From Saccoglossus kowalevskii (Eukaryota; Hemichordata; Enteropneusta; Harrimaniidae), in the NCBI RefSeq assembly GCF_000003605.2, contig NW_003139817.1, positions 602,894-647,961 of the forward strand: a stretch of DNA of 45,068 bases. Reading direction: 5' to 3'. This document shows positions 13,101 to 22,399 of the stretch, piece by piece; position 1 is the stretch's first letter; every line of letters starts with the position of its first letter. Made by a program: the position numbers and the translations under genes. Under the pieces are notes generated by a model. It worked only from the letters and a program-made list of their open reading frames with translations, did not search any database and was not told the origin of the DNA.

Positions 13101-15446
13101 ATTTTTATTTCATTGAATGCAATACATATCTTTGTGGTAAGAAGCATATTATTGACTGCAGAAATATGATGTTCACTCCATGTGAATATTGTTAAAGTAT
13201 GTATAATATCCAAGTATCTACCAATACTATACTTATGTATCGATACTCCTACCGTATGTATTATTTATGATGTATTAATGACGTAATGGTTCATTTGGGT
13301 TATTGGAATAAAAGTGGAATTGAGGTTCAGGCACTTGAAGTTTACACCAAGTCACCGCTGCTCTGTACATGTTGTCTCATACTATAATATAGTGTGCAAG
13401 TAGATTTACTGGCACCAGTCAATACCGGTAAATGGTTAACAGAAAACTGGAGGATTATTTAATTAGGATAAGACTTACACTGTAATCAGTTTATTCTGTA
13501 ACTGTGGTTTGGTAATTATGTAAACATGAAAAATATCAAACATTTCCTTGGATATGTAGTCTCCAGGTTCACTATCTGTCTTCACCTAAAAACAAATTGA
13601 ATAATATTGCATCAAACAGGATTTAATAACACTAAAACAATGTCACTGAGGCATCAAAGGTAATCACCTAAATTGCCCTACCAGTCTGCCTTGGTGATTT
13701 TAAAAACAAATTTCTTTCTATTCTCCTGTATGTAAAAGCACTTTGATTGAATTTTGCCTTTAAACTGGATATCGGTACATTCTCAGCTTCAAAGTTAAAG
13801 CAACTACTGAAAGTCATATTCTGATAAAACTCAAAATAGGATTGTTATGAAATTACTGAAAACAGTCAGCCCTATCGAAACCTGTGCCGAAAACTACCTA
13901 AACTCATGTAGAAACCAATACATAATGTAGACTAATTACAAATAAGTGAGAATTCACCTTAGTTACAAAAGATTCTCAATCAAGTGACATCATCAGTTCA
14001 TTGAGAAAGTCCTAGGCTTACATTTTAAAATTACAAAGATGACGACATTGTTGAGTGGGAACTTAAACAGTAGCTAAGTTTGATCAGACGTTGTCCTAAA
14101 AAGGCCGAACAAATTTCCTGACAAAAATGTTTCATCTAAGATAAACGTTTATTGAGGCAGATACACTTAGACTGAAACAAAGTAGGTAAACTAAAAAAAT
14201 TAAAAAAACTGGAACTTATTTAAAGCTGAACATTGCCTAAAGAGCCTCAACTTATGTTATCAACCTTATGTTATTGTTTCTTGTCCCCTTACCACCAGCC
14301 ACATTCCAAAACAGTTATTATTGTATCTGAACTAATTCTAGTGAATTATCCAGTGTTTTCAGTAATTTCATAAAATTACCTCCAATTACCTGCTGGTAAT
14401 TTTGGGGCGATTAAGCAATTAAGGTCATCGTATCTCACACAAAACAATTAATCCTCATCCAGTATTGTTATACATTTACTAGTAAAGTTTGTGAGGCAGA
14501 CTACCATACAGACAATGTACATCTAAAGAAGTAAATGCTCGCAGTATAATTAATATGTAGATTGTTACTATCTCCAATTTCTCAAAATCATAGAGACACA
14601 TTCTCTGGCTTGCTTTTCATGCTTTGTTATGTTTATACAATATGTTCGACCAAAAAGAAAAAGGGGTGTGTCGTAAATACTAAATGTGGGGCCATGTTTT
14701 TCCGATATGCATGCGAGTTATAAAAGTTAAAGTGGCATAAAACAAAAGTTGACAGTAGGCATTTCACAGGCATTTATGTCCCAACAAGTACCGGCAGAAG
14801 AGGAAATTAGCAGAAGATGGCGTTGGATAGGACACACACTATAGAAACTTGCGTCAAACACCACCAGACAAGCCCTGATGTGGAACCCTCAAGAAAAGAG
14901 AAAAAGAGAATGTCCAAGGACCACCTGGCGAAAAGATCTTCAGGCAGAAATCAAGAGGATGATACAACTGGAGCAAGATAGAGAACAAAGCCCAAAACCG
15001 AGAACTCTGGAGGACACTTGTCTATGGCCTATACCCCTAAACAAGCATTAACTCAACTTAACTTAATCTTATTTTTTGAGTCATTCAGAAGATTTGGTGA
15101 CAGTTATAAATGTTTTATTTGGCTATTGTTGATTTTTTATTCTTTATTTGATAATGGTATCCAAATAAATACGTGTGGTGAATAAATAAATAATAATAAT
15201 AATAATTTTTCAAAGTAAAAATGTCAGATAAAGCTGAAATGCAGAGAACACAAATACCTAACAGTCGATTATATAAAATGGAAAGGTATAATTGGTTAAA
15301 ACAAGATATCACCCTCCCCGAGTCGAAGTCAAAATCGTCAAAAAACGTTCGACAGCAATACCCACCTGATAAGTTATTTTTGGTCCCGCCACTGGATGGA
15401 ATTCACTGAAGAAAATACATTTTATTTTGTTGTCTTTACCTGCCAT
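4064..15446 (-). CDS. NPRL2: NPRL2, GATOR1 complex subunit (whole gene, 11 coding exons)
   Basis: Joining 15446-15366, 13585-13479, 12955-12787, 11055-10947, 10646-10510, 9691-9594, 8384-8348, 6238-6145, 4932-4815, 4698-4582 and 4178-4064 gives an open frame of 393 codons plus TAA; every junction is GT/AG and all phases agree. Human NPRL2 is 380 aa. Recognisable blocks are CIFFSEFHP and GPKITYQ at the N terminus, [51 protein letters not shown] and the C-terminal ICWK. Known role: with DEPDC5 and NPRL3 it forms GATOR1, the GTPase-activating complex for RagA/B at the lysosome that restrains mTORC1 when amino acids are low. The human arginine finger Arg78 corresponds to Arg84 here (KYSRN), so catalysis is probably intact. 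The start is chosen because the family-typical beginning follows this ATG directly. A short family-variable insert (about residues 338-356) lies before NNYDEICCK. Confidence 0.96.
4582..4698 (-). CDS. NPRL2: NPRL2 coding exon 10
   Basis: Residues 317-356. [19 protein letters not shown] is strongly conserved; the Ser/Pro-rich rest is the variable insert. Donor GTAAGA, phase 2. Confidence 0.94.
4815..4932 (-). CDS. NPRL2: NPRL2 coding exon 9
   Basis: Residues 278-317, including [20 protein letters not shown]. Acceptor ATTGAG, donor GTTAGT, phase 2. Confidence 0.95.
5005..5458. repeat. 52-bp tandem array with alternating A/B monomers (NPRL2 intron 8)
   Basis: Nine units start at 5005, 5057, 5109, 5161, 5213, 5265, 5317, 5369 and 5421: exactly 52 bp each time. 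Units alternate between an A type (GATATAGAATATCAAAATGG) and a B type (AGCATACCATAATGGTAACA), giving a 104-bp higher-order repeat. Eight of nine carry AGCCAATCA, a CCAAT-box match; the fourth is broken (TAGCAAATCA). Confidence 0.95.
6145..6238 (-). CDS. NPRL2: NPRL2 coding exon 8
   Basis: Residues 247-278, [17 protein letters not shown] and onward, matching human YSNVYCPTP. Acceptor TTGTAG, donor GTATGT, phase 1. Confidence 0.95.
7023..7160. mobile_element. Foldback (long imperfect palindrome) element
   Basis: Left arm starts AAGGTTATTACGAAGATACC and the reverse complement of the right arm AAGGTTATCACGGAGATACC. Homology of the arms continues inward through GACAGTAC to a GC-rich loop near 7082-7105, so nearly the whole 138 bp can fold into one hairpin. 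It is inserted in the degenerate array of intron 7. Probably a non-autonomous DNA transposon. Confidence 0.75.
7262..7436. repeat. Dispersed repeat R1, copy 1 (NPRL2 intron 7)
   Basis: Matches 17577-17736 in the same orientation: both share GCATTTCCTAATATGGTAG and GGTGACAGATGTATA, with similar spacing. No terminal repeats recognised. Confidence 0.8.
8200..9593. other. NPRL2 intron 6 and end of intron 7: low-complexity DNA, possible old repeat
   Basis: Holds a (AATAA)n run near 8217-8240, poly-A/T-rich stretches at 8527-8670, and a purine-rich 9110-9340 block reminiscent of a decayed retrotransposon, without an intact frame. Exon 7 (8348-8384) is the only coding sequence inside. Confidence 0.4.
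8348..8384 (-). CDS. NPRL2: NPRL2 coding exon 7 (37-bp microexon)
   Basis: Residues 234-246, [12 protein letters not shown], matching human YYGVVTLVSILQ. Only 37 bp long, and needed to restore the phase between exons 6 and 8. Acceptor TGTTTAG, donor GTAAGT. Confidence 0.92.
9594..9691 (-). CDS. NPRL2: NPRL2 coding exon 6
   Basis: Residues 202-234, [20 protein letters not shown] and onward. Acceptor TTTCAG, donor GTGAGT, phase 2. Confidence 0.95.
9692..10509. other. NPRL2 intron 5
   Basis: No feature recognised beyond a poly-C run near 10392-10406. Confidence 0.5.
10510..10646 (-). CDS. NPRL2: NPRL2 coding exon 5
   Basis: Residues 156-201, with ESNTIHLK and QWDLTTQQ, two of the strongest family signatures. 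The acceptor is TATACAG and the donor GTAAGT, phase 0. Confidence 0.96.
10947..11055 (-). CDS. NPRL2: NPRL2 coding exon 4
   Basis: Residues 120-156, beginning [12 protein letters not shown]. It aligns with the human stretch after the TLELE segment. Donor GTAAGT; the exon ends in phase 1. It is more divergent than its neighbours but fits in phase and position. Confidence 0.88.
11130..11812. mobile_element. GC-rich inverted-repeat transposon-like element (NPRL2 intron 3)
   Basis: Ends are GTGTTAACGCC at 11130-11140 and its exact reverse complement at 11801-11811, with similarity continuing inward to GAAATGA. The first half of the interior (11180-11430) is much richer in G+C than the flanking intron. 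No long open frame, so non-autonomous. Superfamily not assigned; target duplication unclear. Confidence 0.65.
12521..12745. repeat. 71-bp tandem repeat, 3.2 copies (NPRL2 intron 3)
   Basis: Units begin TTTTTGCAATAAA at 12521, 12592, 12663 and (partial) 12734. They are almost identical, so the expansion is recent. It ends about 40 bp from the donor of NPRL2 exon 3. Confidence 0.95.
12787..12955 (-). CDS. NPRL2: NPRL2 coding exon 3 (arginine finger)
   Basis: Residues 63-119, holding [10 protein letters not shown] with Arg84, then [10 protein letters not shown]. The acceptor is TTTTCCAG and the donor GTAAAA after GAG. A three-copy 71-bp tandem repeat starts about 40 bp into the following intron. 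Confidence 0.95.
13479..13585 (-). CDS. NPRL2: NPRL2 coding exon 2
   Basis: Residues 28-63, including [15 protein letters not shown]. The acceptor is TTTTTAG, the donor is GTAAGT, and the exon ends after two bases of a Val codon. Confidence 0.95.
13586..14798. other. NPRL2 intron 1, remaining part
   Basis: AT-rich with no gene or clear repeat recognised, apart from the retrotransposon remnant beyond it. Confidence 0.5.
14799..15040 (+). pseudogene. 3' end of a non-LTR retrotransposon (decayed), NPRL2 intron 1
   Basis: Plus-strand translation resembles the C-terminal tail of LINE endonuclease/reverse transcriptases: [11 protein letters not shown], then [28 protein letters not shown], and after a one-base frame change [20 protein letters not shown] and a TAA at 15038-15040. 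A stop follows WIGHTL. Truncated at the 5' side and broken by stop and frameshift, so not active. It is antisense to NPRL2. Confidence 0.8.
15366..15446 (-). CDS. NPRL2: NPRL2 coding exon 1
   Basis: Residues 1-27, from MAGKDNK to KITYQ; start of the longin-like domain. The donor GTGGGT follows CAG and the intron is phase 0. Confidence 0.95.
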
Positions 15447-15803
15447 CGTCGAGGTTATTGACAAATATACCAGTTGACCTTCTGTCCCCGTACAACGCCG
15501 ACTACGATTGACCCACGAATGACCCTTCCACTTTGACAATTTTTTCGGAAGCAACTACGCATATTGGAAGGTAATATTTTTGTTACCAGGCCAAACAAAT
15601 AGAGAATAAGTAAACCTGTAAACGGTAATTAACGAATGAATAAAATACGTTATTTTATTAAAAAAATAGTAATACTACTTTAACTCTTATTCATTCATTA
15701 CTGGACTACGGTACTTCCAAAAAAAATTTGCTTCACCCAAATGAAGAATGGTATGTTCCTCGAGTGGTCGGCTCATACGAGTTTGCGCGTAACTGGCTTG
15801 CAT
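15447..15803. promoter_or_regulatory. Shared bidirectional promoter region of NPRL2 and CYB561D2
   Basis: These 357 bp separate the two divergent start codons, so they must hold both 5' UTRs and the core promoter(s). There is no convincing TATA box in either direction. An ETS-type core CGGAAG lies at 15546-15551 and its reverse-like form TACTTCC near 15711; ETS sites are common in TATA-less bidirectional promoters of housekeeping genes. The factor assignment is inference from motif shape only. Confidence 0.7.
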
Positions 15804-15957
15804 ATGGCGGACGAGAAAACTGAGGTTAGACTATCGTCTGCAAAAAATACTCATAATTCAGTATTGATTAGCTTCAGCGCTTTTTTAGGGATGGTTGCTC
15901 ACCTGGTTGCTATCGTCTTCTGTGGTACAATTATATACCATGCTTGGCCTGGATCTA
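15804..15957 (+). CDS. CYB561D2: CYB561D2 coding exon 1
   Basis: Residues 1-52 (the last codon is split), a short soluble N terminus and the first membrane segment, about residues 20-45. The exon ends GGATCTA before donor GTAAGT, phase 1. Confidence 0.92.
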
Positions 15958-18900
15958 GTAAGTGTTAATATTGACTCTTTTTTTTTTATTTATTTATTAT
16001 AATTTAACATTTATTTTTAATAAATTTATCTTGGACTTGTAAAATTTCATATAAAACTGGTGTTAACAGGTCTATGGTTGTTTTTGTTATTTCCACTTCA
16101 CAAAATTATGACTTTGTTTCGGTTTCGAGCACGTTACTGTAATTTATAAAAGAACGCACCTACCAAGAGATAAAAGGAATGACCATTGAACAATCATAGT
16201 TTGTTTTACCTTTATCTACCTTTGAGCAGCATTTGTATTCATGTGTATGTGATACATATACACGTGTGATGATGATTTCATGATTCGGTCAAAGATGGCT
16301 GACTGGTGCTCATTTTTGGTGTGAAATACACTAAGATCAGGTATTTTGACATGTGCAAAGCCAGATCTCTCTGGTAGATAGATAGATAGAATTTTTTATT
16401 TGGAACGTACCAATGAAATCTTGAGTAAAGTCCAAAAATAACAATAACAAAACATTCAGAACAACAAAACTTACAGTACTAAAACATTTCAAGAATATAG
16501 AAAATAAATTTTGCAAAAATGCTAAGAATGAAAAAATCATTACTGGTATGTGTTGTCTGATTTTTTATAGATGGTTGGTTGATTGATTTGATTTGTAAAT
16601 TTGACTGAAGGTAGACAACTGGTGGCCATTTTGTTTTTACATCTTCTATTTCAGACATACCGGTATATCTCATACATGCTTTGAGCATCATGGTATACAT
16701 GCACACATACAATATTGTTGTCTTCCGATTAAAGATGGCTAACTGCTGAATATTTATATACCCTATACATAAAATATGTTTTTAAAATTCAGTTCTTTGC
16801 CCCCTTAAAGGGTGACACTAATTACCGCCGCTAACTCATTTAATACCTTCCAATCACCTAAAAAAACATAATTATAGCTTGGTAACATATCAGTTTTTAC
16901 TCGTTGATCTGAGGAACAGTCAGAGTTGCCATCTTTGTTTATATGAGACCCATATATCTCGTGCATGCGTGGTGCAACAACTACCATCCTTTAAATATTA
17001 GCATCGTTTTTTCCTCGTCAGAGTGATTTACATCTCAAATTTTGGATTCCCAAGTGTCTTTAATAAATAACACATCTAACGGCTGGACTGATTTTAAGAT
17101 ATTATCAAAAAATCAAGGGCGATAAGACGCAGGTTGTTTAGATCGAATGTTTTTTTTTCTTGAGTTTTTGTTTTGTTCCAATGAAGGATTTTGATATGCC
17201 AATGAAACAATTTTAACAATTGTTTACTGGACGCTCTTGTGTATAAATAGTCTTCAACTCTCCAAAATTTGACTATGGTACTAGCCCAAAATGGTTTTCC
17301 CGTTCACCACGTATGAAAAGAAGTCACCACAGGTATTTAACATGTCAAGAAACAGATCTTGGGGATGCGTTACTTGACTTTCTTCATACACAACACTTTA
17401 AATTATAACTTTAGAAGAATTAAAGTGTAGGGATCATCACCTGCTCATACGCAGAATTTGAGCCCCAATCAACAATAACAATGCACGCTAAAAACACAAA
17501 GGCTCATAGGTGAACGCTTGTTTGTAAACAACAACGTGCTAAAATGTGTTGAACAGATTTAGCAAACTTCACGCTGGGGTCTGCCATGTTTGCTTTTAAT
17601 AATAGAGGGTGCTTATGCACATAATTGTTTTATATTTGGGATTTGCATTTCCTAATATGGTAGGATGCAAATACCCAAATACCACGAAATTATGGCATTA
17701 TGTAACATATGGCATTATGGTGACAGATGTATATTAATATTCATAACTACAATGTCTTCAACATTGAGGCTATTCAGTATGTTTTAGTGATTCTACCAAA
17801 TATGCTCAGCCCATTTACAGTACATTGCCAGCAACGACTGATTACAGCCCTATTTAGCCAAATGTATACCCAAACTACTGGATTGCAGCTAGTATGGAAT
17901 TTGGCATTAATAAAGAACAGGGACTGAGCATTGTCAATGCTTGCTAAGATATTTCATTATAAAACACCAATGATTGCTTATATTTTGTGTTCACCTGGAA
18001 GCTCTGCAGAGTTTACCGTAATTAACTTTGATTGATGTTGTTTGGGAAATGGGCACCAAAATGTTCTATTTTAGCAATTATGCATTAGAACGTTTTTCTA
18101 AGTTAGCTGTTAGTTAATCCTAAATAAAATTTCTCTTTTAATTACAGGTCTTTTCTCATGGCACCCAACACTTATGTCTGTGGCTGTAAGTATACAACTT
18201 AAATATACCTTTGTATTGATTATAAAGTTAGAGAAATACATTATTTTTTAATCTACAAGTTTATAACACTACCTTATTGAAAACTAGTTTGCATATATGG
18301 TACTTGAAAGTGTTGTTCATTTTGAACGTTTTGTTGACAATATGCTCCCCCATGTTTACGGGATATAGGCCATGAGGTTGTATTGCATGTGTTCTCAAAT
18401 TTTACAACAATTGGCAGAGAACTTGTAAGTCTCATCATTCAAGATGTTCATATTATAAGTACACAGGCAACAATCTATTTTAAATTCTGTGCAGTGATTG
18501 GTTAGCCAGCATTCTATTTTGTTATATGGCATCAATCTGTGTTTTTGATGCTCCTCAAAATTTGGCCCTTTATTTATCCATCACATTTTCTCAGAGGTTC
18601 GTTGATTTGTTTTCCATATTTGATTCATAATAGTGTACATGTGCTCCTGATTTTTCCTCCAATCAGTTTTAAAATGGCCAACTTGTGGCCATATTTAATG
18701 GCATTAAAACCTACATTTTATGTGTGTAGAGCATTATCTCTGGGTTGCTATGACTGATTTTGTTCAAACTTATTGAATATTGGTAACACCTGCTGCTAAG
18801 CACATCCATTATTTTTATGGATTTGCTTATTTTTGCTCATTTTGCTTATAACTTATAAATCAACCTTGATACAGAGGCAATACATGTATATTGTTTCACA

Positions 18901-19825
18901 CATGAATGAAAATTTTGTTTTGCAGTATGCAGTATGATTATTTGCTATTTTTTCCAAGGAGCCTGAGCCGTGTTTTCACCAATATTTTCATATAATTTAG
19001 TCTTTATATTACTGAGCCCTTGTGCTAAATCAGTAAAAATATGGTGTTATGTCTGGTAGCATGATATATATTTATGATAATACCATGAAAGTAACTGGGA
19101 AATAAATTTTTGGTCCACCAGATTTCATTTGCCAGCTCTTTGAGTGTTGTTTGTGTATACATATCATGTGTGTACATTCAGTATTGCACATATATATATA
19201 AAAATAATGAAGCCTATAGCCTTTAATGCCAGAGTGTTTCATTGATCACTATGAGTTAGAAAACTAAAACTACAGAATTTAATTTATGTTATTTCATTTC
19301 TTTTAGTTTGCATTCCTGGTATTAGAAGCAATTATGTTTTTCTCACCTGAGAGTACTTTATTACCGAAGGCAATGAGAAAAACTAAAGTCCGTTATCACT
19401 GGATCAATAATGTCACTGGACTCGTATGTGCCTTAGCAGGTGTTATCACAATTGTAAGCAACAAATACATGAATAACAAACCGCATTTCACCACATGGCA
19501 TGGGCTACTGGGTATCATTACTGTTGGATATTGTGCCATGCAGTGTATCGCTGGAAGTTTTATGCTGTACCCAAAGATGATTTCTCAGTATGTTAAGTTA
19601 TCGGATCTGAAGCTCTACCATGCTACGTCTGGAGTTATGATGTTTACTCTTGCTTGTGGAACAATGGTGCTAGGAATTTTTTCAAACTGGTTTGTCAGTC
19701 AAGCTAGTGATACTGTTTTTTATATGTGTCTTTTTTGCCCAGGTATACTTGCTTTAGTTGTTACAAATCAGGTCACACAAGCATACCTACCTAAGGCATT
19801 CAAGAAAAGATCACAGCAGATTTGA
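15804..19825 (+). CDS. CYB561D2: CYB561D2-like cytochrome b561 (whole gene, 3 coding exons)
   Basis: Joining 15804-15957, 18148-18185 and 19307-19825 gives 236 codons plus TGA with GT/AG junctions and matching phases; human CYB561D2 is 222 aa. Six hydrophobic segments are visible. The four haem-ligand histidines expected in the family are His57 (SWHPTLMS), His95 (RYHW), His129 (WHGLLG) and His169 (LYHATSG). FFSPES and LYPK are further signatures. The family consists of di-haem transmembrane electron carriers that move electrons from ascorbate across an endomembrane to acceptors such as ferric iron or monodehydroascorbate. The start at 15804 (ATGGCGGAC) is preferred. An in-frame ATG at 15741 would add 21 residues without family similarity. 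Divergent from NPRL2. Confidence 0.95.
15958..17419. other. CYB561D2 intron 1, first part
   Basis: Contains a short GATA microsatellite at about 16376-16390. No coding or structured sequence recognised. Confidence 0.5.
17420..17545. mobile_element. TTAAAG-ended miniature element, copy a (partial; CYB561D2 intron 1)
   Basis: Begins TTAAAGTGTAGGGATCATC and aligns with the element at 42209-42373 through GAGCCCCAAT, ACGCTAAAAA, GCTCATAGG and GCTTGTTTGTAAACAA. The right inverted repeat is missing or too decayed to see. Confidence 0.7.
17577..17736. repeat. Dispersed repeat R1, copy 2 (CYB561D2 intron 1)
   Basis: Second copy of the repeat at 7262-7436, diverged mainly at CpG-like positions (CGCG in copy 1, CACA here), as expected from methylated-cytosine decay. 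It follows directly after the element starting at 17420. Confidence 0.8.
18148..18185 (+). CDS. CYB561D2: CYB561D2 coding exon 2 (38 bp)
   Basis: Residues 52-64, SLFSWHPTLMSVA, which carries the first haem-ligand His57. Acceptor ATTACAG, donor GTAAGT. The short exon exactly bridges the phases of exons 1 and 3. Confidence 0.93.
18186..19306. other. CYB561D2 intron 2
   Basis: AT-rich intron without recognisable features; short open frames here lack any family signature. Confidence 0.5.
19307..19825 (+). CDS. CYB561D2: CYB561D2 coding exon 3 and stop
   Basis: Residues 65-236, with five membrane segments and His95, His129 and His169. The acceptor is CTTTTAG, and the frame runs FAFLVLEAIMFFSPES to a TGA at 19823-19825. 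One long exon holds most of the protein. Confidence 0.96.
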   Translation, partial: FAFLVLEAIMFFSPESTLLPKAMRKTKVRYHWINNVTGLVCALAGVITIVSNKYMNNKPHFTTWHGLLGIITVGYCAMQCIAGSFMLYPKMISQYVKLSDLKLYHATSGVMMFTLACGTMVLGIFSNWFVSQASDTVFYMCLFCPGILALVVTNQVTQAYLPKAFKKRSQQI

Positions 19826-19858
19826 AATATTCGATAATACAACTTTTACTGACCTAAG

Positions 19859-20445
19859 CAAACATACCATACTTGTCTGCCTTAGTGCCCGGGGTACTCC
19901 AGAAATCATGATTTTTAGGGTGGTGGGAGCTTAGCCGAGCACCTCCCTCGAAAAATTATACAAATGACAATTGTAGTTCACCATGTGCCAGATTGAGGAG
20001 AATTTATCTTCTCTTTGGGGAAAATAAAAAATAAAATTGCGTAATTACCATTAGTTGTTTCGTCATTGATTTCAACAATGTTATTACACTGAAGAAACAG
20101 AAATGATCACAAAATAATATGCACATTTTATGCACATCAGAATTTACGATGTAAAAATTATTAGGGTCTTTGGTAAAACAGTCAAATTCAAAATGTTTAT
20201 AATTATCTTTGTTTTCAAATGTGTTTGATTGTATGCAAACTCACAATGCAAAGCATTTTTCGTCATGATATTTTCTCGCACATTTTGACCTGCAACAACG
20301 TCCAGGACCTGATAGGTCAAATCTGTAATTAACTAATCAGAATGGATGGACACCTAGCCGAATCTTACCCACGGAATTAGAAACACCCTGAAGGTGGGGC
20401 GGGCGTTTAGTCAAGTAGGGTGCTAAGTCAGACAAGTATGTTTGA
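19859..20445. mobile_element. ~590-bp inverted-repeat element at the 3' end of CYB561D2
   Basis: Left end CAAACATACCATACTTGTCTG then CTTAGTGCC (19859-19889); the reverse complement of 20419-20445 reads CAAACATACTTGTCTG then CTTAGCACC. A four-base insertion in the left end is the main difference. Starts 33 bp after the CYB561D2 stop and includes its first polyadenylation signals. No transposase frame. Confidence 0.65.
20023..20035 (+). promoter_or_regulatory. Candidate polyadenylation signals of CYB561D2
   Basis: Two AATAAA hexamers (20023-20028 and 20030-20035) lie about 200 bp after the stop codon. They fall inside the inverted-repeat element at 19859-20445, so the 3' end may be transposon-derived. 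Confidence 0.5.
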
Positions 20446-21076
20446 TAGATAGTTGTCTGAGTACCGCTAAAGAATATTTAATATCTCAAATTAAGGATTA
20501 TATAGCTTTTAAAATTGTTTTTCGAATTGATAAAAGATGATGCAGAGATTTTCCAAACTTTGTTTCTACATTTGAGAATCACAAATTATTTATGAAATTA
20601 TTATTTCCAAGCTTTTAAAGTTATATTCCTATTTTGCAATATATGCAGAACACCTCTCTCTGAATATTGTGATTACCATGAAAAAGTGCTATATTTGGGG
20701 TACTGATTGTTGTGTTTAATCACTAAATCAAACATACTTTACTTTTGTTAGGAGTGCTTTCTAAATTTGGTTCTGTTTAAGATTTCTCTTGAACTGTACA
20801 AAATCCAAAGCCCTTATGATGCTTACAGTCGTCAGTGAGAGGTTTTCTGAAGATCATACAATATTGGGAATGCAACTATAATTTAGTATTTATAGATTTG
20901 ATGAAAATTCTTTTGAAAATGCCAAAACATATCGACTTTATATGAGATAGATTTGTAGAAATAACTTTTATGATTTCATTTTGTAAAAAATCCTGGTAAA
21001 GTTTTTAATCAATATTGTTTTGTTTTATAGAGATACATGTATGTGGTGTTTTTGTTTGTTTGTGGAAAATACTTGA

Positions 21077-21225
21077 TAATGATCATGTTTATTAAACACA
21101 GTATATCAAATTAGGGACCATGTGATATCGTATTTATTAAACGAGTGTAGTGAGTTTAATATGTTCCAAATTTTGGACAAGGAACATATGAAAATCAATA
21201 CACAAGTTTAATAAAAATGATTATA
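21077..21225. mobile_element. Small inverted-repeat element
   Basis: The left end ATGATCATGTTTATTAAAC (about 21079-21097) is mirrored by GTTTAATAAAAATGATTA at 21208-21225. An internal hairpin, ATATGTTCC/GGAACATAT, lies near 21159-21189. Probably a decayed miniature transposon. Confidence 0.5.
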
Positions 21226-22277
21226 GATGGTCAGGAATTTTGATAGCCTACCGGTATTTATCACATGTATGCATTTCAAGCCATTTCACCAGCAGAAGCC
21301 TCACAGAAACAGAATCACATGTCCTAAGCAACATAGTGCTGCGTTTTATTCATTTGCATACAGAAGTGCTATTTCGTGAATGTTTAGAATGTTTGAGACA
21401 CATTGGCAACATTTTTGTGGGCTAATTCTATCAGCTTTCTTCACACATCTTAATAGTACATGTAATTCAGAAAGCAGTAGTGGTAGTTCAGTGCAGAAAA
21501 GGATTCCATTGTGTTGCCACTGTAAGGTTGGGAAAATGGAAAACTGCAAAATCTATAAATGCAATTTTTTTAAATGAAAACTCATATTGATGAATACATG
21601 ATGTACATAGTTAGAACATTAAGATTATTCATATTTCAAACAGTTTTCACAAACAAGTCATTAAACAAGAGCTATGTTTGTTTTTTTCCATTTTAGGAAG
21701 TTATTAGTTGGTGATGTCACTATTTCGATTTGTGCAATGCGGGGGGTGGGGGTACTATGGAAAAATATTACATATTTATGTCACTGCTACTGCATGACAC
21801 ATGTGATGAAGTCATTCAACACATTGAAAGCCTCCATGTATAGCTGATACGAGTCGTTATATACCAGCATCTGCAGGCACATGTTGAAGCAGCACAGTCA
21901 TCAGAACAGTTCATTGGGAAGGCCTACACAACAACAAATGTTTACCGTACGTATTCATAACGAGCCAGTTTTTTTAGATATGCTCGAATCCATTTGCACA
22001 TGTACAGTCAAGCTGGTCAATTCAAATAGTTGTCAAAATTAACAGTATGTGAGCTGTGATACAAAATGTATATATTAGAAGATATTCACATTTGCCATTG
22101 ACCTGGGTAATTACCTCTCATAGAGATGATTTCTCCATAGTTAACGTGATAACAATTACGCCAATGTTATCTATACATAATGCCAAATGGACACTCAAAG
22201 TAAAACAAACAAAACATGTCAATGCGTTCACTACTATCAAATAAATGAGACATAAAATCATTTTAGAAAGATTATGT

Positions 22278-22399
22278 TTTATTAACGAAAAAAAATATGG
22301 CAGTATTAAATCTAAATTTCTAAATAAAAATAAGAGGTCACTGCATATACAATTGGCAGCTATTAAATACATATTTAACAATAGGTACTGGTATTTATT
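22278..22399 (-). promoter_or_regulatory. Candidate polyadenylation signals of the transglutaminase
   Basis: Minus-strand AATAAA hexamers at 22394-22399 and 22278-22283, about 860 and 975 bp beyond the stop codon. In AT-rich DNA these could be chance. Confidence 0.25.

Noticed and set aside
15741-15803. Upstream in-frame ATG that would add 21 residues to CYB561D2
   Set aside because: The extra residues have no family similarity, and the ATGGCG at 15804 is a better context and gives the usual short N terminus.
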